NCBI GenBank assembly: GCA_964517215.1
Contig: CAZFBR010000060.1
Coordinates: 1 to 15,504, forward strand
DNA from: CAZFBR01 sp035353495 [NCBI: uncultured bacterium]
Lineage (GTDB): Bacteria; DAOPZR01
Length of the DNA: 15,504 nucleotides
Direction of reading: 5' to 3'
The notes below the pieces were generated by a model that did no database searches, was not told the DNA's origin, and saw only the letters and a program-made list of their open reading frames with translations. The first letter of the stretch is position 1. Each line of letters begins with the position of its first letter. Of this stretch, positions 6,355 through 13,535 are shown piece by piece. The position numbers were made by a program, and so were the translations under genes.

Positions 6355-7563
6355 ATGGCGGAGTTTTCGCAGCCGACAGCAGCAAAGGAAAAGTACAAGG
6401 CGGCGGGAATCGTAGTTGCCGTACTGGTGCTGATCGTCGTCGGGTATTATGCAGCAGAGGGATTGTGTGGACAAGCGATGACCAAGGAACCGGCAGCAGA
6501 ACCGGCAGCAGAGCCGAAAGTTGAAGAACCGCAGGCCGGGTCGCAAACGTCGGCTGAGGCGGCACCCGACCGGGGTCGCTCCTATCTGCGAGCCCCGCTA
6601 CGGCATGCCCGATCGGGTGCAGGCACTGTGGAATGCAATGGTCGCATGTATGTCATCGGGGGCTTCCAGTACAATCCGGTGGCGTGGCTTGATTCTGTCG
6701 AGTCCTATGATCCCGCCAGCAATTCCTGGCGTGAGGAAACCCCCATGCCAACTCCCCGGGCGAATGTGGCTTGTGCAACATATCGCGATGAAATCTATGT
6801 TTTCGGTGGCACCAGTGCCAACTGTGGCCCGGAAAAATTGGCAACCGTTGAGGTCTATAATACGCGCACCCACACCTGGCGCAGCGGGCCGGCGTTGCCC
6901 AAATCGCGGGTTGGGGCAACGGCTGTGACCGTGGACGATAAAATCTACGTTATTGGCGGCCAGACCGCATACTCGTTGTTTCGCCGGGTGGATGTCTTTG
7001 ATGTGAGTAGTGGCCTGTGGACGCGCGGCCCGGATCTGAGCGCGACCCGCTGCTACGCAGCTGCAGCGACGCTTGCGGGGAGGGTCGTGGTTATGGGTGG
7101 AGAATCCCAAACACCGGAACGTAACGCCAAGGGGCAACCAGGCCTGATATATGATCAGGTGGAGATTCTGGAACCAGGAGCGACGGCGTGGCGCACTGGT
7201 GCTCCGTTGCCGGTGCCGTGTTCGACGGCAACCGCCACTGTTCTCGACAATGTTATCTACCTGTTTGGTGGCTATGGAACAAATGGTCAGATGCATTATC
7301 GCCATGTATTTGCCGGTGACGGCGACCAATGGCAGACGATGGCTCCGTTGCAGATGTCGCGGGCGTACGCAGGTGCGGCGACGGTTGACGGGCGCATCTT
7401 CGTTGCGGGGGGCGCGGCTGGACCATATCCCAGCCAGCGGGCGGAGATGGAAGAGTATGATCCCACCGCTGCGGCTGTGCCGGTGGCAGATGCAGGAGAC
7501 CCGGCTGCAGGCGATGCAGCTGAGGGCCGTGCGGGTGACGGTGACGGCCAGGTGGTGTTGTAG
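6355..7563 (+). CDS. Membrane-anchored six-blade kelch propeller protein
   Basis: The 402-residue product has a short cytoplasmic tail, one membrane segment (about residues 17-36, ending GYYAAEGL) and an Ala/Glu/Pro-rich spacer (about 40-75). Six kelch blades follow, each opening with a beta strand plus Gly-Gly: MYVIGG, IYVFGG, IYVIGG, VVVMGG, IYLFGG, IFVAGG. The partner tryptophans and tyrosines fall at the usual spacing (VESYDPASNSWRE, VEVYNTRTHTWRS). The N-terminal strand (RHARSGAGTVECNGR) probably closes the ring. Kelch propellers bind proteins or ligands; no enzymatic residue can be named. The C-terminus is a low-complexity Ala/Gly/Asp tail. ATG 6355 is chosen over an upstream in-frame start because GGAGG lies eight bases before it and the membrane segment is then near the N-terminus. 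It is a paralogue of the next gene, but locally less GC-rich. Confidence 0.87.
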   Translation: MAEFSQPTAAKEKYKAAGIVVAVLVLIVVGYYAAEGLCGQAMTKEPAAEPAAEPKVEEPQAGSQTSAEAAPDRGRSYLRAPLRHARSGAGTVECNGRMYVIGGFQYNPVAWLDSVESYDPASNSWREETPMPTPRANVACATYRDEIYVFGGTSANCGPEKLATVEVYNTRTHTWRSGPALPKSRVGATAVTVDDKIYVIGGQTAYSLFRRVDVFDVSSGLWTRGPDLSATRCYAAAATLAGRVVVMGGESQTPERNAKGQPGLIYDQVEILEPGATAWRTGAPLPVPCSTATATVLDNVIYLFGGYGTNGQMHYRHVFAGDGDQWQTMAPLQMSRAYAGAATVDGRIFVAGGAAGPYPSQRAEMEEYDPTAAAVPVADAGDPAAGDAAEGRAGDGDGQVVL

Positions 7564-7677
7564 TGACGCCTGAGTGCGCGACATGGTGTCCGGGTCCGGC
7601 CAGATCCTGCGAAGGTGCGGTTCGCTGCTGACGGTGGCGATTGCAGCCATGGATGCGGGCGGGAAAGGGCGACGACG
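7564..7677 (+). other. Spacer between the kelch paralogues
   Basis: This 114-base gap holds no clear promoter, terminator or small gene. GGGAAAGGG just before ATG 7678 can serve as the ribosome binding site, so the second kelch gene is probably co-transcribed with the first. Confidence 0.4.
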
Positions 7678-8796
7678 ATGCCGGAACAGCCGCGGCGCGG
7701 CGAACTGCTGAAACTGCTGGGCATAACCGCTGCGGCGGTGGTGCTGACACTTGCCGGTTATTATGCGGCACAAGCGCTGCAGCACGGCAGCGCCGGCATT
7801 CCTGTCGATCAGCGTCGCGCCGATCGTGCAGGGGAAGGGGCGGTGGTCGCGCCGGGCCTGCCGCTTGCCCTTGACCAGAATGCCGCCGTGGCGGTGAACG
7901 GTGTGTTCTACTCGACCGGCGGCCAGCAGCAGCTCCGCGACTATCTTGATGTTCTGCTCAGCTGGCGGCCGGGCGGGGAATGGCAGCGCCTGCCGGCAAT
8001 GCCGTTCCGCCGCTGCAATCATGCGGCGGCCGTGTTGAACGGCCGCGTGTATGTGCTGGGCGGCATGGCCGACCCCGCTGACCGGCGGGCGTACAACGAC
8101 CTCGACGAAATGACGAGGTATGACCCGGCAGCCGGCGAGTGGACGGCCTGCGCGCCCATGCCCACCCCGCGCAATTTCCTCTGCGCGGCGGTGTGCGACG
8201 GGAAGATTTATGCCATCGGCGGCCAGTCGCACGGCGTGAGCGCGCACGGCGCGGTGGAATGCTATGACCCCGAACGCGACCAATGGCAGGGCATGATGCC
8301 GCTCCCCACGCCGCGCTACGGCGCGGCGGCGGCGGTTATTGACGGAAAAATATACGTGGTCGGCGGTGCGGGTGCGGATCTGCGCTCGGGCGCGCCGGGT
8401 CACCGGCGCAACCTGTATTTCGGGGTGCTGGAGATCTTCGACCCCGCCACCGGCCGCTGGACCGCAGGCGCGGAAATGCCGACGCCGCGCGCGTGCACCA
8501 TGACCGGCGTCATCGACGGGCGGCTGTACGTCGCCGGCGGCTTCGTCGACCGAAGCGGCTTCGGCTATGGCCGGCGCAACCTGACGGGTGATGCGCCCGG
8601 CGAGGATGAAATGGCGGCGTTGCGCGTGGTGGAATCCTATGACCCGGCGAGCGATTCATGGCGCAGCGAGCGGCCGCTGGCCAAACCGCGCAACCGCGGC
8701 GGTGCGGCCGTGCTCGACGGCACCCTGTACCTCGTCGGCGGGTGCGACCTGTCCGGCGCCACCTACAACGACGTCGAGGCCTGGCAGCCGCAGTAG
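7678..8796 (+). CDS. Membrane-anchored six-blade kelch propeller protein (paralogue)
   Basis: The 372-residue product has the same plan as its upstream neighbour: a short basic tail (MPEQPRRGELLKLL), one membrane segment (about 12-32) sharing the GYYAA signature, a spacer to about residue 60, and six blades. The blade-opening strands are FYSTGG, VYVLGG, IYAIGG, IYVVGG, LYVAGG and LYLVGG. Kelch consensus pieces (YDPAAGEWTACAPMPTPR, YDPERDQWQGMMPLPTPR, YDPASDSW) are cleaner than in the first copy. The loop before the last blade is extended (GRRNLTGDAPGEDEMAA). The propeller is expected outside the cytoplasm, probably as a binding or scaffold module (inference). ATG 7678 is preferred to an upstream in-frame start 21 codons earlier because of the purine-rich site just before it and the alignment with the paralogue. 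Ligand unknown. Confidence 0.87.
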   Translation: MPEQPRRGELLKLLGITAAAVVLTLAGYYAAQALQHGSAGIPVDQRRADRAGEGAVVAPGLPLALDQNAAVAVNGVFYSTGGQQQLRDYLDVLLSWRPGGEWQRLPAMPFRRCNHAAAVLNGRVYVLGGMADPADRRAYNDLDEMTRYDPAAGEWTACAPMPTPRNFLCAAVCDGKIYAIGGQSHGVSAHGAVECYDPERDQWQGMMPLPTPRYGAAAAVIDGKIYVVGGAGADLRSGAPGHRRNLYFGVLEIFDPATGRWTAGAEMPTPRACTMTGVIDGRLYVAGGFVDRSGFGYGRRNLTGDAPGEDEMAALRVVESYDPASDSWRSERPLAKPRNRGGAAVLDGTLYLVGGCDLSGATYNDVEAWQPQ

Positions 8797-8855
8797 GCAG
8801 CCGGCCGGCACCGCAGAATGCCGCGCGGCGGCAGGAAAACGCTCGGCCCGCTTTT
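8797..8855. other. Spacer after the kelch genes
   Basis: A small hairpin, GCCGC (8820-8824) with GCGGC (8828-8832), is followed only 19 bases later by a T6 run (8852-8857). The T-run is too far away for a standard intrinsic terminator, and its last bases are the start of the TTGACG box of the next promoter. No gene seen. Confidence 0.3.
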
Positions 8856-8885
8856 TTGACGGCCGGGCCAGCCGGATGCTAATCT
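8856..8885 (+). promoter_or_regulatory. Leaderless promoter for the antiporter gene
   Basis: TTGACG (8856-8861), an 18-base spacer, TAATCT (8880-8885, within GCTAATCT), six bases, then ATG 8892. No Shine-Dalgarno lies between the -10 box and the start codon. Same geometry as the sites at 5340 and 10959. Confidence 0.72.
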
Positions 8886-8891
8886 GCGCGT

Positions 8892-10940
8892 ATGATGCAT
8901 GCCTTTCTGAACAATCTGGCGATGGTGCTGGTGGTCGCAGCGGCAACGACGGTGCTGTGCCAGCGCTTCAAGCTGCCGGTGGTGTTCGGCTACCTGCTGG
9001 CGGGCATGATTGTCGGTCCGCACCTGCCGATCCCGCTGGTTGCCGACCCCGAAACCGTGGCCATGCTTGCCGAACTGGGTGTCATCCTGCTGATGTTCGC
9101 CATCGGGCTGGAATTCTCGCTCGGCCGGCTGCTGCGGCTCGGGCTGGTCGCCGGGTTCACCGCCCTGATCGAGATCGGCATCAGTTTCTGGCTGGGTGAT
9201 CTTGCCGCCCGCGCGGCGGGACTGTCGTCGACGGCGGCGCTGTTTGTCGGCGGGGCGCTGTGCATTTCCAGTACCACGATCATCGCCCGGGTCTTCACGG
9301 AACGTCCGCCGGACCGCGCGCTGCGCGACCGGGTGTTCGGGGTGCTGCTGATCGAAGATCTGGTCGCGGTCCTGCTGCTGGCGGTGCTGACCGCAGTGGC
9401 GGCGGGGCATGGCCTGTCGTGGCGCGAGATTACCGTGGTGAGCGGCAAGCTCGGCGCATTCCTCCTGGCGTTGATCCTGGGCGGTCTGCTGCTGGTGCCC
9501 CGGTTTTTCCGGACCATCCACCGGCTCGGCCGGGCGGAGACCCTGCTGGTCGCCGGGGTGGGGACCTGCTTCGGCATGGCGGTGCTGGCGCAGCGGTTCG
9601 GCTACTCGGTCGCGCTCGGCGGGTTCCTCGCCGGCATGCTCATCGCCGAAACGGGCCGCGGCGCGGAACTCGAGCGCCTGGTCCAGCCCCTGCGCGATCT
9701 GTTCGCCGCCATCTTTTTCGTCGCCGTGGGGATGATGATCGTTCCTGCGGCAGTGCTGGCGCATTGGCAGCTGGTGCTGGCGCTGACCGCGCTGGTTATC
9801 ACAGCAAAATTCGCCGGCCTGACGGTGGGCGTCTTTCTGACCGGCGGCGGGTTGCGGCTGGCGGTGCGGGCGGGCATGACGATGGGCCAGATCGGCGAAT
9901 TCTCGTTCATCATTGCCGGAGTGGGTCGTGCGGCCGGGCTGCTTGACGACGGCTGGTATTCCGTGATCGTTGCAGTCTCCGCCCTGACCACGTTTCTGAC
10001 CCCGCTGACCGTGGCGCGGGCGGAGCGGGTCGCCGGGTATATCGACCGGTGCCTGCCGACCCCGGTGCAGAATTATCTGGCGCTCTATGCGAGCTGGCTG
10101 GGCGCCAGCAACACCCCGGCCGGGCTGGTGGCCCGCAGCCGGCGCATGGCCGGACTGGTGGCACTGGATGCGCTGGCGCTGGCGGCACTGCTCATCGGGG
10201 GCGCGCTGGCCTGGCCGACTCTGACGGGGACCGTGCAGGCAATGGGCGTGGGGGCGCTGATGGCGCGAACGCTGCCGGCCGTCCTGCTGGGCGGGCTGGC
10301 GGCGATGTTCGCCCTGGCCATCGCGGTGAACAGCAAGAAACTGGCGCTGGTGCTGGCGTATGATTTCCTGCCGCTGCTGGGCCGGTCGCTGCCGGCGGCG
10401 GAAGCGCCGCGCCGGGCGCTGGTGACCACGGTGCATGCCGCAGTCATGCTCGCGGTGCTGACGCCGCTGCTGGTCGCGGTCCAGCCGTTCGTGCCGCCGC
10501 TCTATGTCGCGCTGGTGGTGGGATTGCTGCTCGTTTCCGCGCTGACCGTGCTGTGGCGGCGGACTGCCGAACTGCAGGAACACCTCGTGGCGGGGGCGCA
10601 GGCAATCACCGAAACGCTGCTCAATTCCGCGCGGCCGCGCGGCGGTGATGAACAGGCGGCGATGGCGCAGGTGCGCGCGCTGCTGCCCGGCATCGGCGAA
10701 CCCGTCGCGGTCCACCTGGGTGAGCATGATTATGCCGTCGGCAAGAATTTGGCGGAACTGAATGTGCGCGCCCGCACCGATGCCACCGTGCTGGCGATTG
10801 TCCGTGACGACCATCATCTGCCCGCGCCCTTCAGTCGTGAACCGCTGTGTGCCGGCGATATCCTGGCGATATCCGGCACGGCAGCGGCGGTGGCGGCGGC
10901 GGGCGAACTCGTGCAGCGCGGCCGGCACCAGCAGGCATGA
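8892..10940 (+). CDS. CPA2-family cation:proton antiporter with TrkA-C domain
   Basis: The 682-residue membrane protein exchanges monovalent cations (K+ or Na+) for protons, judged by family. Residues 1-385 are a Na+/H+-exchanger domain of about 12 helices with CPA2 hallmarks: GYLLAGMIVGPH (34-44), the MFAIGLEFSL turn (68-77), CISSTTIIARVF (124-135), the core acidic pair E155-D156 in LLIEDLVAV, and GQIGEFSF (332-339). Residues about 410-555 add three or four more membrane segments, and residues about 599-677 form a TrkA-C (RCK_C) ligand-binding domain with VGKNLAELNVRARTDATVLAIVR. There is no NAD-binding TrkA-N domain between them, unlike KefB/KefC, so gating would rely on another ligand. The start is set by a leaderless promoter; ATG 8895 is an alternative one codon in. 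Confidence 0.92.
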   Translation: MMHAFLNNLAMVLVVAAATTVLCQRFKLPVVFGYLLAGMIVGPHLPIPLVADPETVAMLAELGVILLMFAIGLEFSLGRLLRLGLVAGFTALIEIGISFWLGDLAARAAGLSSTAALFVGGALCISSTTIIARVFTERPPDRALRDRVFGVLLIEDLVAVLLLAVLTAVAAGHGLSWREITVVSGKLGAFLLALILGGLLLVPRFFRTIHRLGRAETLLVAGVGTCFGMAVLAQRFGYSVALGGFLAGMLIAETGRGAELERLVQPLRDLFAAIFFVAVGMMIVPAAVLAHWQLVLALTALVITAKFAGLTVGVFLTGGGLRLAVRAGMTMGQIGEFSFIIAGVGRAAGLLDDGWYSVIVAVSALTTFLTPLTVARAERVAGYIDRCLPTPVQNYLALYASWLGASNTPAGLVARSRRMAGLVALDALALAALLIGGALAWPTLTGTVQAMGVGALMARTLPAVLLGGLAAMFALAIAVNSKKLALVLAYDFLPLLGRSLPAAEAPRRALVTTVHAAVMLAVLTPLLVAVQPFVPPLYVALVVGLLLVSALTVLWRRTAELQEHLVAGAQAITETLLNSARPRGGDEQAAMAQVRALLPGIGEPVAVHLGEHDYAVGKNLAELNVRARTDATVLAIVRDDHHLPAPFSREPLCAGDILAISGTAAAVAAAGELVQRGRHQQA

Positions 10941-10958
10941 GCGGCAGGCGCGGACATG

Positions 10959-10987
10959 TGGACAAGCTGACGGTGAGAAGCTAAGCT
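10959..10987 (+). promoter_or_regulatory. Leaderless promoter for the 10994 gene
   Basis: TGGACA (10959-10964), a 17-base spacer, TAAGCT (10982-10987, within GCTAAGCT), six bases, then ATG 10994. No Shine-Dalgarno is present. It supports the upstream start and therefore the reality of the basic N-terminal tail. Confidence 0.65.
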
Positions 10988-10993
10988 ACGGGC

Positions 10994-12511
10994 ATGGCGA
11001 CGCGGGCAACAGCGAAAAGGGTGCGGCGGAAACCGGCGCGTCCGGTGCGGCAGCGCGAGCGGCCGGTACGGGCAACGCGGTCGAAAGGCAGCACTCCGGC
11101 CGGGAGAAGAGCAAACGCGAAAGCGAAGCCCCGGCCGCAGGTCGAACCGAAACCCGGAATGAAAGTCCTGCCGAAAACCCGGTTGCAGGAAAAGCCAGCC
11201 AGCAGCGGTGAAACCAAGCCGAAAACAACAATACGCCGGACCTCAGCCGCGCGCATGGGAGCACAGCCGCCGGCGATGCGTCAGCCGTCCCCGCTCGACG
11301 AACTGGCGCGCGATTACGTGCGGTTGTGCTGCCAGCTGAACCGACTCGACCCGACGACCGTGGAAATCTATTGCGGCCCGCCGGCGCTGCGCGACGGTGC
11401 GGGCGATGGCGGCCTGCCGGCGGCGGGGGATATTGTCCGTGCGGCGGACGGACTGGTGCAGCGGGTGACCCGCTGTGGCGGCGTGGTGACAGCGGCGCGC
11501 GCCCGGCAGCGGGTGCTGCTGGCGCTGACGCGGGCGGTGGCGGCGCGGGCGCAGGTGCTGGCGGGCAAGAATCAGACCCTCATGCGCGAGTCCGCCGCCT
11601 GTTTCGGCATGGTCCCGCCGCACTTCAGCGAAGCCCATTTCCGGAAGCGACGACAGCAACTGGAGCAGGCGCTTCCCGGCCGGGGTGAACTGACGGCGCG
11701 CCTCGCCGCGTTTGATGATGAATTCCGGGTCGGTCGCGAGCGGCTACGCGAGGTGTTGCGGGAAACGCTGCACGAACTGCGGCGGCGGACCAGGCGCTGC
11801 TTCACTCTGCCGCCGTACGAGCAGTGCGAACTGGATTATGTGGCCGACCAGCCGTGGGAGTCGTATTACAGCTATCGCGGCGGTGCGCACAGCGTCATTC
11901 AGGTCAATACCGACCGGTCGCTGCCGCTGGCGGCGGTGATTCCGCTGCTGGCCGGCGCGGGTTATCCCGGCCGGCATACGCGGTTCTGCCGGGCGGAAAG
12001 CGACTGGTATCGCCAGCGCGGGTGGGTCGAACACAGCATCGAACTGATGTACAGTCCGCGCACCGGCATGACGGTGGCGCTGGCCGAGGCGGCGGCCGGG
12101 GTGGTGCTGCCCGGTGCCGAGCGGCTTGACTTCGAACGGCGATTTCTGGGCCCGCTGGCGGGATTCGTGCCGCAGCAGCTGGAACGGTTCCAGGCCGTGC
12201 AGGCGGCCCGCGACGGGCTGGTGGCCGAAGCGGTCTGCGCGGCGGCGCGCCAGCTGCTTGACCGGAAACTGAACATCCCCCAGGCCATTCCCTGGCTGGC
12301 GGCGGCGGCGGTGCTGACGCGGGAACAGGCGGCATTGAAACTCGGCTTCATTGAGCATTTCCGCAGCTACGCCGCCCTGGCAGCGACGGGGCGGCTGCTG
12401 GTCGAACGCTGGCTGGCCCGACGCGGCGGCGGACCCGGTCAGCCGCGCCAGCGCTGGTCGCAGTATGCCGCATTGCTGGCGGAGCCAGTGCTGCCGGGTG
12501 AACTTACGTAG
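10994..12511 (+). CDS. DUF885-like metallopeptidase-family protein with lost zinc site and basic tail
   Basis: The 505-residue product has two parts. Residues 1-97 are low-complexity and rich in Lys, Arg, Ala and Pro (roughly one basic residue in three), like histone-H1 or nucleic-acid-binding tails. Residues 98-505 resemble an all-helical family with a gluzincin-type motif, as I recall it: a VDAYxGPxEL-like opening (here VEIYCGPPALRD), RDQPWSxYNxYxGG with xIxVNTD (here ADQPWESYYSYRGG and VIQVNTDRSL, 284-309), then HEGYPGHHT, and later a Glu in AEGIA. Here the zinc motif reads GAGYPGRHT (321-329), so the first His, the Glu and the second motif His are Gly, Ala and Arg. The later Glu position reads TVALA (360-364). 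It is therefore predicted to be a catalytically dead relative. The start is supported by the leaderless promoter; ATG 11255 (Met88) is an alternative. Role unknown. Confidence 0.8.
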   Translation: MATRATAKRVRRKPARPVRQRERPVRATRSKGSTPAGRRANAKAKPRPQVEPKPGMKVLPKTRLQEKPASSGETKPKTTIRRTSAARMGAQPPAMRQPSPLDELARDYVRLCCQLNRLDPTTVEIYCGPPALRDGAGDGGLPAAGDIVRAADGLVQRVTRCGGVVTAARARQRVLLALTRAVAARAQVLAGKNQTLMRESAACFGMVPPHFSEAHFRKRRQQLEQALPGRGELTARLAAFDDEFRVGRERLREVLRETLHELRRRTRRCFTLPPYEQCELDYVADQPWESYYSYRGGAHSVIQVNTDRSLPLAAVIPLLAGAGYPGRHTRFCRAESDWYRQRGWVEHSIELMYSPRTGMTVALAEAAAGVVLPGAERLDFERRFLGPLAGFVPQQLERFQAVQAARDGLVAEAVCAAARQLLDRKLNIPQAIPWLAAAAVLTREQAALKLGFIEHFRSYAALAATGRLLVERWLARRGGGPGQPRQRWSQYAALLAEPVLPGELT

Positions 12512-12578
12512 GGCGTAACAACGTCGGGCGCGGAGCTGCAGCGCGGACTGACTGGATACAGTGGCACGGGAGAGGGCA

Positions 12579-13001
12579 ATGCAGGCGACAGCAAAAAAGC
12601 AGGTTCTGGCGGCAATCAGCGCATGGAGCAGAAGCTACCGGAGCGGCGATGTCGATGCGGTTATGGCGCACTTCGCCCCGCGGAGCACCTCCCTGTCATT
12701 CGGCACGGGCGCGGACGAGGTGGCGCGCGGCCCGCGCGCGCTGCGGCGGCAGCTGGCCCGCGACTTTGCGCAGGTCGATGCGGTCAGCATGACGGTGCGG
12801 GTTAAAACAGTGGACGGCACCGGCAGCGTGGCGTGGTTTGCCGGTGACTGCACCATGCGCGCCAGCGCCGGGCGCCGGCGTTTTGTCATGCCGGGCCGCA
12901 TTACCGGAGTCATGGTGCGCTGCGGCGGGAAGTGGCTGATGGAGCAGATGCACTACTCGATGCCGTACACCCCGCAGGCGAAGGGCTCGTCGTGGGCGTG
13001 A
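12579..13001 (+). CDS. SnoaL/NTF2-like domain protein
   Basis: The 140-residue product has the layout of small NTF2-like (SnoaL, SgcJ/EcaC-type) proteins. It has an N-terminal helix with an AWSRSYRSGDVDAVMAHF-type motif (about 11-29), a short strand with FGTGADEVARG, a second helix (ALRRQLARDFAQ), then curved strands (SMTVRVKTV, VAWFAGDCTM, RRFVMPGRITGVMVRCGGKWLMEQMHYS). The WLMEQMHYS ending is characteristic. The fold serves as a small-ligand pocket or as a dimeric enzyme; no catalytic pair can be named. ATG 12579 is chosen over GTG 12561 because GGGAGAGGG sits two to ten bases upstream. It may be co-transcribed with the preceding gene (67-base gap). Its stop lies three bases from the stop of the convergent gene. 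Confidence 0.85.
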   Translation: MQATAKKQVLAAISAWSRSYRSGDVDAVMAHFAPRSTSLSFGTGADEVARGPRALRRQLARDFAQVDAVSMTVRVKTVDGTGSVAWFAGDCTMRASAGRRRFVMPGRITGVMVRCGGKWLMEQMHYSMPYTPQAKGSSWA

Positions 13002-13004
13002 CGT

Positions 13005-13478
13005 TCAGTAGAGCCGGACGGGACGGTTGCTGCGGGTCTTGATCAGTTCGGTGAGGGTGTCCAGCAGGGCGCAGAGTGCGGGGTCCTGCTTGACTTCGTC
13101 GGTGAAGATTTTGCAGTAATGGTTGCGGCCGTCGAGCAGGACATTGAAGCCGATCAGCTGCTCCGTGGCGGCGCCGGCGCGGGTCGAGGAACGGCGGTTG
13201 GGAAAATCACAGGCCGCGATCTGCTGCCAGAGCCTTTCGCGGGCGGCCGGTGGCAGGGCCTGCGGCGCATAGGGCTCGATGAAGTCGCGCACGGAATAGC
13301 GCAGGGAGAGCATGCCTGCGTCGGTCACCTCGATGCGCCAGCGACCCAGCCCGTCGGACTGCAGCGTGTTCATCGGTTCGTAGGTGAAGGCGTTGCCGCG
13401 GGGGGTCAGCGGCGTGGCCGGGGCTTCGCAACCGGCGACCAGCGCGGCAAGCAGTGACAGGGCAATCAGCATTCTCAT
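13005..13478 (-). CDS. Small lipoprotein of unknown function
   Basis: The 157-residue product has a signal peptide ending in LVAGC (Cys17), a Pro/Thr linker, and a domain of about 125 residues. That domain includes YEPMNTLQSDGLGRWRIEV, FIEPYAPQALPPAAR, LWQQIAACDFP and CKIFTDEVKQDPAL. Cysteines at about 90, 122 and 137 could form a disulfide in the periplasm. I do not recognise the family; the layout is that of small secreted beta-rich lipoproteins. The start is fixed by the lipobox and by a leaderless promoter whose -10 box ends six bases upstream. A larger in-frame opening upstream is rejected because it would bury the signal peptide. Confidence 0.8.
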   Translation of the reverse strand: MRMLIALSLLAALVAGCEAPATPLTPRGNAFTYEPMNTLQSDGLGRWRIEVTDAGMLSLRYSVRDFIEPYAPQALPPAARERLWQQIAACDFPNRRSSTRAGAATEQLIGFNVLLDGRNHYCKIFTDEVKQDPALCALLDTLTELIKTRSNRPVRLY

Positions 13479-13484
13479 GACCGG

Positions 13485-13514
13485 AGCATAGCACAGCCGG
13501 GCGTGGGCGGGCAA
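13485..13514 (-). promoter_or_regulatory. Leaderless promoter for the 13478 lipoprotein gene
   Basis: Minus strand: TTGCCC (13514-13509), an 18-base spacer, TATGCT (13490-13485, within GCTATGCT), six bases, then ATG 13478. It is the fourth example of the shared arrangement and the only one on the minus strand. Confidence 0.62.
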
Positions 13515-13535
13515 ACGGAAAGGCGGCAGCGAACG

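Noticed and set aside
6598-8403. Minus-strand open frame (601 codons) spanning both kelch genes
   Set aside because: Runs across two real genes and their spacer, Arg/His-rich, no recognisable domain.
8820-8857. Hairpin plus T6 as an intrinsic terminator
   Set aside because: The T-run starts 19 bases after the stem and its end is better explained as the TTGACG box of the antiporter promoter.
8763-10928. Very long minus-strand open frame (721 codons) opposite the antiporter
   Set aside because: Low-complexity Gln/Arg/His-rich translation without family features; a mirror of biased codons in a real membrane protein gene.
12504-12518. Inverted repeat TTACG-N5-CGTAA at the end of the pseudo-peptidase gene
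   Set aside because: Five-base arms overlapping the stop codon; too short to distinguish from chance.
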